A DNA stretch of 15,609 nt, taken from assembly GCA_050186055.1 (NCBI GenBank), contig JBFWYV010000099.1:1-15609 (forward strand). Direction: 5' to 3'. The DNA is from CAMDPA01 sp050186055 (lineage in GTDB: Bacteria > Pseudomonadota > Alphaproteobacteria > Rhizobiales > Hyphomicrobiaceae). The position numbers were made by a program, and so were the translations under genes. The notes below the pieces were generated by a model. That model was not told where the DNA came from. It worked only from the letters and a program-made list of their open reading frames with translations, and ran no database searches. Each line of letters opens with the position of its first letter. Position 1 is the first letter of the stretch. Below, piece after piece: positions 5,254-13,574 of the stretch.

Positions 5254-5466
5254 ATGAAGACAGACAAGACGGCAGCAGTCGGACGTCGTGATTTTCTCCG
5301 CACACTGAGCGCCGGGGCGCTCGGCGTCGGCGCGGCCGCCAGCAGCAGTGCCCTGCCGGCTCTCGCCGACAGCGAGAGCAACGACGAGAAGCGCAAGGCC
5401 CGCTACACCGAGTCCGACCACGTGAAGGCTTACTACCGGGTCAACCGTTATCCTCAGCCGCGCTGA
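5254..5466 (+). CDS. Formate dehydrogenase region Tat-signal protein
   Basis: A 70-residue protein with a complete twin-arginine signal (GRRDFLRTLSAGALGVGAA, residues 10-28) and a likely cleavage after ALA (36-38). This leaves a mature peptide of about 32 residues that is polar and basic, ending YYRVNRYPQPR. It matches the small formate-dehydrogenase-associated Tat target family. The ATG at 5254 follows AGGAGG (5238-5243). Its TGA is only 12 bases before the alpha-subunit GTG, and the AAGGAGG serving alpha overlaps the stop, so the two are coupled. The mature part has no cysteine and no cofactor motif. It could be a small structural subunit exported with alpha, or a Tat/TorD chaperone decoy. 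The family is conserved but its role is not established. Confidence 0.85.
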   Translation: MKTDKTAAVGRRDFLRTLSAGALGVGAAASSSALPALADSESNDEKRKARYTESDHVKAYYRVNRYPQPR

Positions 5467-5478
5467 AGGAGGCATTCC

Positions 5479-8418
5479 GTGCTTATCAAGAGAACCGAGC
5501 GTCAGGCGCGCCGTAGTCAGCTTTCTTCAGCTTTGGCTTCGCAAGCAGGAGGTCTCGATCGCCGTTCGTTCCTCCGACGCTCCGGCGTCGTCGCCGGCGG
5601 ACTTGCCGCCATGGGGGCATTGCCGCTTGGCAGCGTCCGCAAGGCCGAAGCGGCCGCGGCAGGGCCGCTCAGCGCCGGCGCCACGGTTCGCAAGAGCATC
5701 TGCACCCATTGCGCGGTGGGCTGCACTGTCACCGCAGAAGTTTTGAACGGCGTGTGGATTGGCCAGGAGCCGAGCTGGGATAGCCCGATCAATCGCGGCT
5801 CGCATTGCGCCAAGGGCGCCTCGGTCCGCGAGCTCGTCCATAGCGACCGCCGACTGCGCTATCCGATGAAGCTCGTCAACGGCGAATGGACTCGCACGTC
5901 ATGGGATGCCGCGATCGACGAAATTGGCGACAAGCTGCTGCAAGTCCGTCAGAAGTCCGGCAGCGAGTCGGTGTACTGGCTGGGCTCGGCCAAGATGACG
6001 AACGAAGGTTCGTATCTCTTCCGTAAGCTCGGCGCCTATTGGGGCACCAACAGCACCGACCACCAGGCGCGCATCTGCCATTCAACGACCGTGACCGGCG
6101 TGGCCAATACCTGGGGCTACGGCGCGATGACGAACAACCTCAACGACATGCGTAATTCGAAGACGCTGCTCTATATCGGCAGCAACGCCGCCGAGGCGCA
6201 TCCGGTCGGCATGCAGCACATGCTGGAATCGAAGGAGCTCAACAAGGGCAACTTCATCGTGTTCGACCCGCGCATGACCCGCACCGCGGCGCATGCGACC
6301 GAATACGCCCGCTTCCGTCCCGGCACCGATATTCCGGTGCTCTACGGGATGATGTGGCACATCCTGAAGAACGGCTGGGAGGACAAGGAGTTCATTCGCC
6401 AGCGCGTCTACGGCTTCGACGATGTCCGCAAGGAAGTGGAGAAGTGGAATCCGCAGGAGTGCGAGCGCGTCACCGGCGTGCCGGGCGCGCAGATGGAGCG
6501 CATCGCCAGGATGTTCGCCACCGAGAAGCCGGCGACCATCATCTGGTGCATGGGCCAGACCCAGCATTCGGTCGGCACGGCCAACGTGCGGGTGAGCTGT
6601 ATCGCGCTGCTGATGACCGGCAACATCGGCAAGCAGGGCACCGGCGCCAACATCCTGCGCGGCCACGACAACGTCCAGGGCGCCACGGACGTCGGCCTCG
6701 ATATCGTGACGCTGCCGTTCTACTACGGTCTTGCCGAAGGCGCGTGGAAGCACTGGTCGCGGGTCTGGGAGACGGACTTCGAGTGGTTCAAGTCGCGCTT
6801 CGACGACCCGAAGATGATGAACACGCCCGGCATTCCGCTGACGCGGTGGTTCGACGCGGTTCTGCTGCCGAAAGATCAGGTTGCTCAGAAAGACACTTTG
6901 AAGGCGATGTTCGTGCAAGGACACGCCAGCAACAGCATCACTCGCATCCCGGCATCGATGAAGGCGCTGGAGGCGCTCGATCTCCTCGTCATCGCCGACC
7001 CGCATCCGACGACCTGGGCGTCACTCGCCGTGCAGGCCGGCCGCAAGGACGGCACCTATCTGCTGCCGGTTGCGACCCAGTTCGAATGCACCGGCTCACG
7101 CGTCGCCACCGGGCGGCAGTTGCAGTGGGGCGAGCAGATCGTCAAGCCGGTCTTCGAGTCGAAAGACGACCTCGAGATCATGTATCTGATCGCCAAGAAG
7201 CTCGGCTTCGCCGACAAGATGTTCAAGAACATCAAGGTCGAGAACAACCTGCCGCTGGCCGAGGATCTCCTGCGCGAAATCAACCGCGGGAGCTGGTCGA
7301 CCGGCTATTGTGGCCAGTCGCCGGAGCGGCTCAAGGCGCACATGAAGAACCAGCACAAGTTCGACCTGGTGACGACGCGCGCGCCCAAGGACGATCCGGA
7401 GGTCGGCGGCGACTACTACGGTCTGCCGTGGCCGTGCTGGGGCGCGCCCGAGGTCAGGCATCCGGGCACGCCGCTGCTTTATGCGCCGTTCCGCTCTGCG
7501 ATGGACGGCGGCGGCACGTTCCGCCCTCGCTTCGGCCTCGAGCGCGAGGAGAAGCTGCCCGACGGCAGCACGCGCAAGGTGAGCCTGCTAGCTGACGGCG
7601 TCTACTCGGAGGGCTCGGAGATCAAGGACGGTTATCCGGAGTTCACTTATGGCGTGCTGAAGAAGCTCGGCTGGGACGGCGACCTGACGGCGCAGGAACT
7701 TGCCACGATCAACAAGATCGGCGGCGACAAGCCGGACGGCATGTCGTGGTCGACCGACCTGTCTGGCGGCATCCAGCGCGTCGCGCTGAAGCGTGGCTGT
7801 ATCCCCTCCGGCAACGGCAAGGCGCGCATGGTCGCCTGGAATCTGCCCGATCCGGTCCCGGTGCATCGCGAGCCGATCTACACGCCGCGCGTCGAGTTGG
7901 TCTCGAAATATCCGACGCTGCCTGACGCCAAGCAGTTCCGGCTGCCAAACATCGGCTTCTCGGTGCAGAAGGCGGCGGTGGACAAGGGCATCGCGAAGCA
8001 GTTTCCGCTGATCCTGTCGTCCGGCCGCCTAGTCGAATACGAAGGCGGCGGCGAAGAAACACGGACCAATCCCTGGCTGGCCGAACTCCAACAGGACATG
8101 TTCATCGAAATCAGTCCGGCTGACGCCGCCGAGCGCGGTATCAGGGACGGCGGCTGGGTCTGGGTGACCGGCGCGGAAAGCGGTGCCAAGGCCAAGATGA
8201 AGGCGCTGGTGACCGAGCGGGTCGGCAAGGGCGTCGCCTGGATGCCGTTCCATTTCGGCGGATGGTTCCAGGGCATCGATATGCGCGCCAATTACCCGAA
8301 GGGCACCGACCCGATCGTCCTGGGCGAGAGCGCCAACACCATCACCACCTATGGCTACGACCCGGCCACCGGCATGCAGGAGCCCAAGGTGACACTCTGC
8401 CAGATCGCGGCGGCGTAA
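5479..8418 (+). CDS. fdhA: Formate dehydrogenase alpha (catalytic) subunit, Tat-exported
   Basis: The 979-residue molybdopterin oxidoreductase oxidises formate to CO2 at a bis-MGD Mo or W centre. It begins at GTG 5479 with AAGGAGG at 5466-5472. A twin-arginine signal (DRRSFLRR, 27-34) sends it folded to the periplasm. The N-terminal [4Fe-4S] ligands are C75, C78, C82 and C110, followed by lysine K112, which relays electrons between cluster and cofactor. The catalytic residue lies in ARICHSTTV: cysteine C200 with H201 beside it, where E. coli FdnG has selenocysteine-histidine. The TQHSVGTANVR region carries further cofactor contacts. The C-terminal dinucleotide-binding domain spans roughly 830-975. 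Beta and gamma follow at once. The length and Cys-type site fit the FDH3 group rather than the Sec-type FdnG. Confidence 0.95.
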   Translation: MLIKRTERQARRSQLSSALASQAGGLDRRSFLRRSGVVAGGLAAMGALPLGSVRKAEAAAAGPLSAGATVRKSICTHCAVGCTVTAEVLNGVWIGQEPSWDSPINRGSHCAKGASVRELVHSDRRLRYPMKLVNGEWTRTSWDAAIDEIGDKLLQVRQKSGSESVYWLGSAKMTNEGSYLFRKLGAYWGTNSTDHQARICHSTTVTGVANTWGYGAMTNNLNDMRNSKTLLYIGSNAAEAHPVGMQHMLESKELNKGNFIVFDPRMTRTAAHATEYARFRPGTDIPVLYGMMWHILKNGWEDKEFIRQRVYGFDDVRKEVEKWNPQECERVTGVPGAQMERIARMFATEKPATIIWCMGQTQHSVGTANVRVSCIALLMTGNIGKQGTGANILRGHDNVQGATDVGLDIVTLPFYYGLAEGAWKHWSRVWETDFEWFKSRFDDPKMMNTPGIPLTRWFDAVLLPKDQVAQKDTLKAMFVQGHASNSITRIPASMKALEALDLLVIADPHPTTWASLAVQAGRKDGTYLLPVATQFECTGSRVATGRQLQWGEQIVKPVFESKDDLEIMYLIAKKLGFADKMFKNIKVENNLPLAEDLLREINRGSWSTGYCGQSPERLKAHMKNQHKFDLVTTRAPKDDPEVGGDYYGLPWPCWGAPEVRHPGTPLLYAPFRSAMDGGGTFRPRFGLEREEKLPDGSTRKVSLLADGVYSEGSEIKDGYPEFTYGVLKKLGWDGDLTAQELATINKIGGDKPDGMSWSTDLSGGIQRVALKRGCIPSGNGKARMVAWNLPDPVPVHREPIYTPRVELVSKYPTLPDAKQFRLPNIGFSVQKAAVDKGIAKQFPLILSSGRLVEYEGGGEETRTNPWLAELQQDMFIEISPADAAERGIRDGGWVWVTGAESGAKAKMKALVTERVGKGVAWMPFHFGGWFQGIDMRANYPKGTDPIVLGESANTITTYGYDPATGMQEPKVTLCQIAAA

Positions 8419-8430
8419 GGAGCAGCAACA

Positions 8431-9027
8431 ATGGCCCGGATGAAATTCCTCTGCGACGCCGATCGTTGCATCGAGTGCAACGCATGCGTCACCGCTTGTA
8501 AGAACGAACACGAAGTGCCGTGGGGCATCAATCGCCGCCGCGTGGTCACCATCAACGATGGCAAGCCGGGCGAGCGCTCGATCTCGATGGCCTGCATGCA
8601 TTGCACCGACGCGCCGTGTGCCGCCGTATGTCCGGTGAACTGCTTCTATACGACGGCGGACGCCGTGGTGCTGCACTCGAAAGATCTCTGCATCGGCTGC
8701 GGCTATTGCTTCTATGCCTGTCCATTCGGCGCGCCGCAGTATCCCAAGGTCGGTAACTTCGGTTCACGCGGCAAGATGGACAAATGCACCTTCTGTGCTG
8801 GCGGCCCGGAAGCCGACGGCAGTCAGGCCGAATACGCCAAGTACGGCGCCAACCGGCTCGCTGAGGGCAAGCTCCCGCTCTGCGCCGAAATGTGCTCGAC
8901 CAAATCGCTGCTTGCCGGCGATGGCGAGATCATTGCTCAGATCTACAAGGAGCGGGTGACGCGTCGCGGCTATGGCTCCGGAGCCTGGGGCTGGCAGACG
9001 GCGTATCGCGAAACTATTGCCTCCTAA
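8431..9027 (+). CDS. fdhB: Formate dehydrogenase beta subunit, four [4Fe-4S] clusters
   Basis: A 198-residue electron-transfer subunit of the FDH3 beta type. It has sixteen cysteines in four groups: C13/C16/C19 with C23; C55, C58, C63, C67; C87, C90, C93, C97; and C119, C122 with C151, C155. These pattern as in DmsB/FdnH and should hold four [4Fe-4S] clusters carrying electrons from alpha to the cytochrome b subunit. The ATG at 8431 lies 12 bases past the alpha stop, with AAGGAG (8417-8422) upstream. It has no signal peptide, so it is expected to be carried across the membrane with Tat-signalled alpha. Unlike E. coli FdnH it ends at SGAWGWQTAYRETIAS without a C-terminal membrane helix, so anchoring must come entirely from gamma. 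Confidence 0.95.
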   Translation: MARMKFLCDADRCIECNACVTACKNEHEVPWGINRRRVVTINDGKPGERSISMACMHCTDAPCAAVCPVNCFYTTADAVVLHSKDLCIGCGYCFYACPFGAPQYPKVGNFGSRGKMDKCTFCAGGPEADGSQAEYAKYGANRLAEGKLPLCAEMCSTKSLLAGDGEIIAQIYKERVTRRGYGSGAWGWQTAYRETIAS

Positions 9028-9082
9028 TTTTGGGTGACGTCGGAGCGGCGACCCCGCCCGGCGGCAAATCGGAGCAACGCGA

Positions 9083-10099
9083 ATGGCTATTTTGTCAAAG
9101 CACTTCCGGCTGCTTGTCGCTGCGCTGGCGCTGATGCTGGCGGTGGTGGTCTCGGCCCCTGCTGGCGCGCAGCAGCAGCCTTCCTCGGTCAATCCCACAG
9201 CACAGTCGGTGACTGAAAAGGATCTTCTCGATAAGCTGAAGATCATCAGCGGCCGCGGTACCATCCCTGATACCAAATCCTACACCATCGAGCAGCCGGC
9301 CGGGCGCGATTGGCGACAGTTCCATAACGTCACGCTCCGATGGATCGGCGCCGTCGCGATCCTTGGGGTTCTGGCAGTTCTCGTAGCCTTCTATTTATGG
9401 CGCGGGATGGTGAGGATCGAGAGCGGCCGTTCCGGCCGTACGATCGTCCGGTTCAATGCATTCGAACGGTTCATTCACTGGATGACCGCTACCTGTTTCA
9501 TAATTCTCGCCATCACTGGTCTGAACATCACCTTCGGTCGCCCCCTGCTGCTGCCGCTGATTGGCGAAGAGGCATTCTCTACCTGGTCGCAATGGGGAAA
9601 ATATGCGCACAACTACCTCAGTTTCCCATTCACATTGGGCGTCGTCGTCATCTTCCTGATGTGGATCGCCGGAAACATTCCCAACAGGGTTGACGTCGAG
9701 TGGCTGAAGCGTGGCGGCGGCATCGTGGGGCATGACCATCCGCCTGCCTACCGCTTCAATGCCGGGCAGAAGATGATCTATTGGATTGTCGTGATCGGCG
9801 GTACGGCGGTCGCCGCCTCCGGCTATGTCCTGATGTTCCCGTTCTACCTGTCGGGCATTGAAGGGATGCAGACAGCCCAGATGGTGCATTCGATCGTCGC
9901 CATGCTGTTTATCGCAGCAATGCTCGCCCACATCTACATCGGCACCATCGGTATGGAGGGGGCGTTCGAGGCAATGGGCGAAGGCAGCGTCGATGTGAAC
10001 TGGGCCAAGGAGCATCACAGCCTCTGGCTTGAAGAAGAGAAGGCCCACACGGGCCGGGACGACTCGCGGCACCGGCCGATGGCTACGCCGGCCGAATAG
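9083..10099 (+). CDS. fdhC: Formate dehydrogenase gamma subunit, cytochrome b, membrane anchor
   Basis: A 338-residue membrane subunit that hands electrons to the quinone pool. GGAG at 9071-9074 supports ATG 9083. A cleavable signal peptide is likely (residues 1-29, ending APAGA). Five hydrophobic spans follow at about 87-106, 130-150, 182-199, 232-254 and 268-290. Candidate haem b ligands are H132 in ERFIHW, H176 in KYAHNY, H269 in MVHS and H283 in LAHIY. The last four spans correspond to the four-helix FdnI core. The periplasmic N-terminal region and first span are an extension found in the longer FdhC type, making it over 100 residues longer than E. coli FdnI. The charged C-terminal tail is probably cytoplasmic. 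It sits 55 bases after beta in the same operon. Confidence 0.93.
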   Translation: MAILSKHFRLLVAALALMLAVVVSAPAGAQQQPSSVNPTAQSVTEKDLLDKLKIISGRGTIPDTKSYTIEQPAGRDWRQFHNVTLRWIGAVAILGVLAVLVAFYLWRGMVRIESGRSGRTIVRFNAFERFIHWMTATCFIILAITGLNITFGRPLLLPLIGEEAFSTWSQWGKYAHNYLSFPFTLGVVVIFLMWIAGNIPNRVDVEWLKRGGGIVGHDHPPAYRFNAGQKMIYWIVVIGGTAVAASGYVLMFPFYLSGIEGMQTAQMVHSIVAMLFIAAMLAHIYIGTIGMEGAFEAMGEGSVDVNWAKEHHSLWLEEEKAHTGRDDSRHRPMATPAE

Positions 10100-10205
10100 A
10101 CGGCGGGACTCGACGCGCCAGCGTGGCGAGGATCGGCATCGCGGGCTGCGCGTCATCGAGCACCGAAACGCGCGTAATAGGACGCGCCCCGAACCGAGAG
10201 GGGAG

Positions 10206-12215
10206 ATGGCGGACAAGCGCATCATCCTGGTGTGTTCCTGCGAAAACACCATGCCACTCGACGAAGGCGCGATCCGGCGCGGCTGCCACGACGCCGACGT
10301 ACTGACTGCGCGCCAGCTCTGCCGCACCGAGCTCGACCGCTTTCGTGCGATAGCAGGCACCGGCATGGCGCTCACTGTGGCCTGCACCCAGGAGGCACCG
10401 CTGTTCACGGAGGTGGCGCCGGATTCGCCGCTGTCGTTCGCGAACCTGCGCGAGACCGGCGGTTGGTCGGACGAGGCTGCGGCGGCCGGCCCGAAGATGG
10501 CGGCGCTGCTTGCGGCGGCGGCCGAGCCCGTGCCACCGGTGCGTTTCGTCAGCCTCGCAAGCGAGGGCGCGATCCTGATTTACGGCCGTGACGAGCAGGC
10601 GATCGAGGCCGGTCGGATGCTTGCCGAGCATCTCGACGTGACCGAGTTGATCGCCAAGCCTCGCGACATCACACCGCCGCGCATCACCGACTTCCCCGTG
10701 GTCAAGGGCAAGGTCCGCCTGGCCAAGGGGCATCTCGGCGAGTTCGAGGTTACGGTGGACGACTACGCCGCGCCCGCTCCATCGTCGCGCGCGGCTCTTG
10801 CGTTCGGTCCGTCCCGCGACGGGGCAGTATCACGCTGCGATATCCTACTCGACTTGTCCGGCGACGCTCCGCTGTTCCCCGCCCATGACCTGCGCGAGGG
10901 ATACCTGCGCGCCGATCCAGGCAATCCGGCCGATCTGCTGCGCGCGGTGTTCAAGGCGCGCGATCTCGTCGGCACCTTCGACAAGCCGCTCTACGTGAGT
11001 TTCAACGCCGGCCTGTGTGCACATTCCCGCTCTGGGATCGTCGGCTGCCGTCGCTGTCTCGACCTATGTCCGACCGGCGCCATCGCGCCCGCAGGCGACC
11101 ACGTGGCGATCGATGCCAGCGTCTGCGCCGGCTGCGGCCAGTGTGCTGCTGTCTGCCCCTCCGGAGCGGCCGGCTATGCGCTCCCGCCCGCGGACGCGCT
11201 CATGCGGCGCCTGCGTACCCTGCTCACGACGTATCGCAAGACCGGCGGCAAGCGCCCGGTTGTGTTCCTCCACGACGAGGCGCACGGCACCGAGCTGATC
11301 GATGCGCTCGCACGGCACGGCAACGGATTGCCGGCCGACGTATTGCCGCTTGCGGTCAATGAGGTCACCCAAGTCGGGCTTGAGACGGTAGCGGCGGCAT
11401 TCGCCTATGGGGCGAGCGCGCTGCGCGTCCTGCAGCGGGCGCGGCCGTGGCACGATCCCGAGGGGCTGAGGAGGACGCTGGCGCTGGCCGAGCCGATCCT
11501 GACCGGGCTCGGTTTTGCGCCGGAGAGCGCCGTCGCGATCGAGACCGACGATCCGGACGCGCTCGGCGAAGCGTTGCGCACCGTCGCGCCTGCGGACGGC
11601 GTGCGCAATCCCGCGAGCTTCATGCCGGTCGGCGGCAAGCGCGAGGTGCTGAACTTCGCACTGAGGGAGCTGCATCGGGTCGCACCGGTGCCGGTAGACG
11701 TGGTGCCGCTGCCGGCGGGCGCGCCGTTCGGCACGGTCGAGGTCGAGGTCGCGGGCTGCACACTCTGCCTCGCCTGCGTGGCGGCTTGTCCGACCGGCGC
11801 ATTGCGGGACGATCCGGACCGGCCGACGCTGCGCTTTGCCGAGAACGCTTGCATACAGTGCGGCCTGTGCCAGGCAACCTGTCCGGAAAAGGTCATCAGC
11901 CTGAAAGCCCGGATCGACTTCACCGCCGCGACCGCGCCCGCTCGTCTGATCAAGCAGGAGGAGCCGTTCCTGTGCGTCTCCTGCGGCAAGCCGTTCGGCA
12001 CGCGCAGTACCATTGAGCGCGTCGTCGCCAAGCTCGAAGACCGGCACTGGATGTTCAAAGGCTCGGCACTGCGGCTCGAGATCCTGAAGATGTGCGAGGA
12101 CTGCCGCGTGGCGGCGGTGACGCAGGACGATTTCAGTCCGTACGGCGCACCGCGCCCAAACCCGCGCACCACAGAGGATTATCTGCGTGAGCGGGAGGAG
12201 CAGGACGAGAGTTGA
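10206..12215 (+). CDS. Large ferredoxin-type protein with four [4Fe-4S] motifs
   Basis: A 669-residue soluble protein from ATG 10206; GAGAGGGG at 10196-10203 is close to the start, but no better start exists downstream. It opens with cysteine-rich KRIILVCSCENT. The first pair of clusters lies at 271-317: C271 then C281-x2-C284-x3-C288P, where the usual first CxxC cysteine appears replaced by distant C271, and the canonical C307, C310, C313, C317. The second pair is C518, C521, C524, C528 and C549, C552, C555, C559. A CVSC (590-593) and a CEDC (630-633) near the end could bind zinc or another cluster. Residues 350-410 (PVVFLHDEAHG to ASALRVLQ) vaguely resemble the MvhD/FlpD fold without its cysteines. 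Proteins like this occur with FDH genes and may move electrons in the cytoplasm. The partner is unknown. Confidence 0.75.
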   Translation: MADKRIILVCSCENTMPLDEGAIRRGCHDADVLTARQLCRTELDRFRAIAGTGMALTVACTQEAPLFTEVAPDSPLSFANLRETGGWSDEAAAAGPKMAALLAAAAEPVPPVRFVSLASEGAILIYGRDEQAIEAGRMLAEHLDVTELIAKPRDITPPRITDFPVVKGKVRLAKGHLGEFEVTVDDYAAPAPSSRAALAFGPSRDGAVSRCDILLDLSGDAPLFPAHDLREGYLRADPGNPADLLRAVFKARDLVGTFDKPLYVSFNAGLCAHSRSGIVGCRRCLDLCPTGAIAPAGDHVAIDASVCAGCGQCAAVCPSGAAGYALPPADALMRRLRTLLTTYRKTGGKRPVVFLHDEAHGTELIDALARHGNGLPADVLPLAVNEVTQVGLETVAAAFAYGASALRVLQRARPWHDPEGLRRTLALAEPILTGLGFAPESAVAIETDDPDALGEALRTVAPADGVRNPASFMPVGGKREVLNFALRELHRVAPVPVDVVPLPAGAPFGTVEVEVAGCTLCLACVAACPTGALRDDPDRPTLRFAENACIQCGLCQATCPEKVISLKARIDFTAATAPARLIKQEEPFLCVSCGKPFGTRSTIERVVAKLEDRHWMFKGSALRLEILKMCEDCRVAAVTQDDFSPYGAPRPNPRTTEDYLREREEQDES

Positions 12216-12218
12216 CGG

Positions 12219-13502
12219 CTATTTCGGTGTTGTGGCGCGTGCCAGGAACTCCATCAGAGCCTTGCGGTCTTCTGCCGAACCGATGATCTGCTCCGGCATC
12301 TTGGTGCCAGGAGTGTACGTCATGGGACCGATTTCGAACAGCCGCGACACCGTCTCCGGCGCCCAGACGATGTCCATCTTCCTCAGCGCCTCGGAGAAGT
12401 CGTAGCCGGGCAGCCGCGCGATGCGGCGGCCGAAGATGCCATAGAGCGTAGGGCCGGCACGGTTGCCTCCGTCCGGCGTGAGCGCGTGGCAGGCGATGCA
12501 GGCGCGGTAGACCTCGGCGCCACGGTCCCCCGCATAGGCGGCGAGCGGATCCTCGGCGCTCGCCATCGCGGTTTGGCCGACGTGGTCGCCGGTGAGCGCA
12601 TCCCAGCGCCGTATCACGCGGTCGCCGCCGCCGGTGACGAGCGTGCGGTTGTCGGGAAGGAACGCTGCCGACCACACCGGCAATCCCGGCCCGGCCAGCG
12701 TGCGCACGAGCTTTCGCGACTTGCGCTCTATCACCGCCACCGAGCCACGGATGCCCGCCGCCGCGACCAGCGCGCCGTCGCCCGACACCGCAACGGAGAC
12801 GACAGGCACCTGGGCAGCCGCCACCTCGCCATGCGGTTCGCCCGCGGGCGACAGGAAGAACACCCGTCCGTCGGCGGCACCGGCCACGATCTCGCCGTCG
12901 GGAGCGACCGTCACGGAATTGAACGGCACAAGCATGGTGACGATGATCGGTGCGCCGCCGTCGAGCGGCCAGATGCGCACCTGCGGATCGTGACTGACGC
13001 TGACCACGGCGTTGCCGTCCGGCGTGAAAGCGACCCCGTTCACGTTCTGCCGGTGGCCTTCGAGCGTGCGCGGCTTGCCGCCGTCGAGCGGCCATAGCCG
13101 CACCGTGCGGTCCCACGATGCCGAGGCCAGCGTGCGCCCGTCGGGCGAGACAGCCAGCGCGGCGATTGGCGCGGTATGGCCCTCGAACACGGTCATGGGG
13201 GCGGTGTCGCCGGGCTGCCAGACCGCGACCTTGCCGTCCTCCCCACCGGTAACGGCACGGCTGTCCGGCAGGAGCGCGACGGCGTTGACCGCGCTGTCGT
13301 GGAACCGCAACACCCGGACTGCTGAATTGCGCTTCAGCGACCAGCGGATCGCGGAGGTATCGAAGCTGCCGGAGAGGACAGTCTCGCCGTCAGGCGCAAC
13401 TGCGATCGCGCGCACCGGCCCGCCATGGCCACGCAGCTGCGCCTCGGCGGGCTGGGCAGCCAAAATCAGAGCAACGGCAAGCGCGAGTGCGATCCGTTTC
13501 AT
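12219..13502 (-). CDS. Periplasmic WD40 propeller fused to class I cytochrome c
   Basis: The 427-residue product has a signal peptide (MKRIALALAVALILAAQPAEA, 1-21) and a seven-bladed WD40 propeller (about 25-305; repeated SPDGRTLASASWDRTVRLW-type units, here at 119-137 and similar). A C-terminal cytochrome c follows, with haem site C335-I-A-C-H339 and probable axial methionine M402 in PGTKMP. The GPTLYGIFGRR stretch (350-360) is typical of class I cytochromes. It should sit in the periplasm and carry electrons from an unidentified donor. It lies 72 bases downstream of the second formate dehydrogenase alpha gene on the same strand and probably shares its transcript. Its TAG is 3 bases from the end of the convergent ferredoxin-type gene. 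The ATG at 13502 has no strong ribosome binding site, so translation may be modest. Confidence 0.85.
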   Translation of the reverse strand: MKRIALALAVALILAAQPAEAQLRGHGGPVRAIAVAPDGETVLSGSFDTSAIRWSLKRNSAVRVLRFHDSAVNAVALLPDSRAVTGGEDGKVAVWQPGDTAPMTVFEGHTAPIAALAVSPDGRTLASASWDRTVRLWPLDGGKPRTLEGHRQNVNGVAFTPDGNAVVSVSHDPQVRIWPLDGGAPIIVTMLVPFNSVTVAPDGEIVAGAADGRVFFLSPAGEPHGEVAAAQVPVVSVAVSGDGALVAAAGIRGSVAVIERKSRKLVRTLAGPGLPVWSAAFLPDNRTLVTGGGDRVIRRWDALTGDHVGQTAMASAEDPLAAYAGDRGAEVYRACIACHALTPDGGNRAGPTLYGIFGRRIARLPGYDFSEALRKMDIVWAPETVSRLFEIGPMTYTPGTKMPEQIIGSAEDRKALMEFLARATTPK

Positions 13503-13574
13503 CGCGAGAACGCTAGCAACCGCTTTACCCGAGGTCCAGCGCGAACGCCGTTCGGGACCGGTGGGGTGCGCTCG

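Noticed and set aside
6082..7005. A 307-codon minus-strand frame inside the FDH alpha gene.
   Set aside because: It is antisense to a well-conserved catalytic subunit, His/Arg-rich and unlike any family I know.
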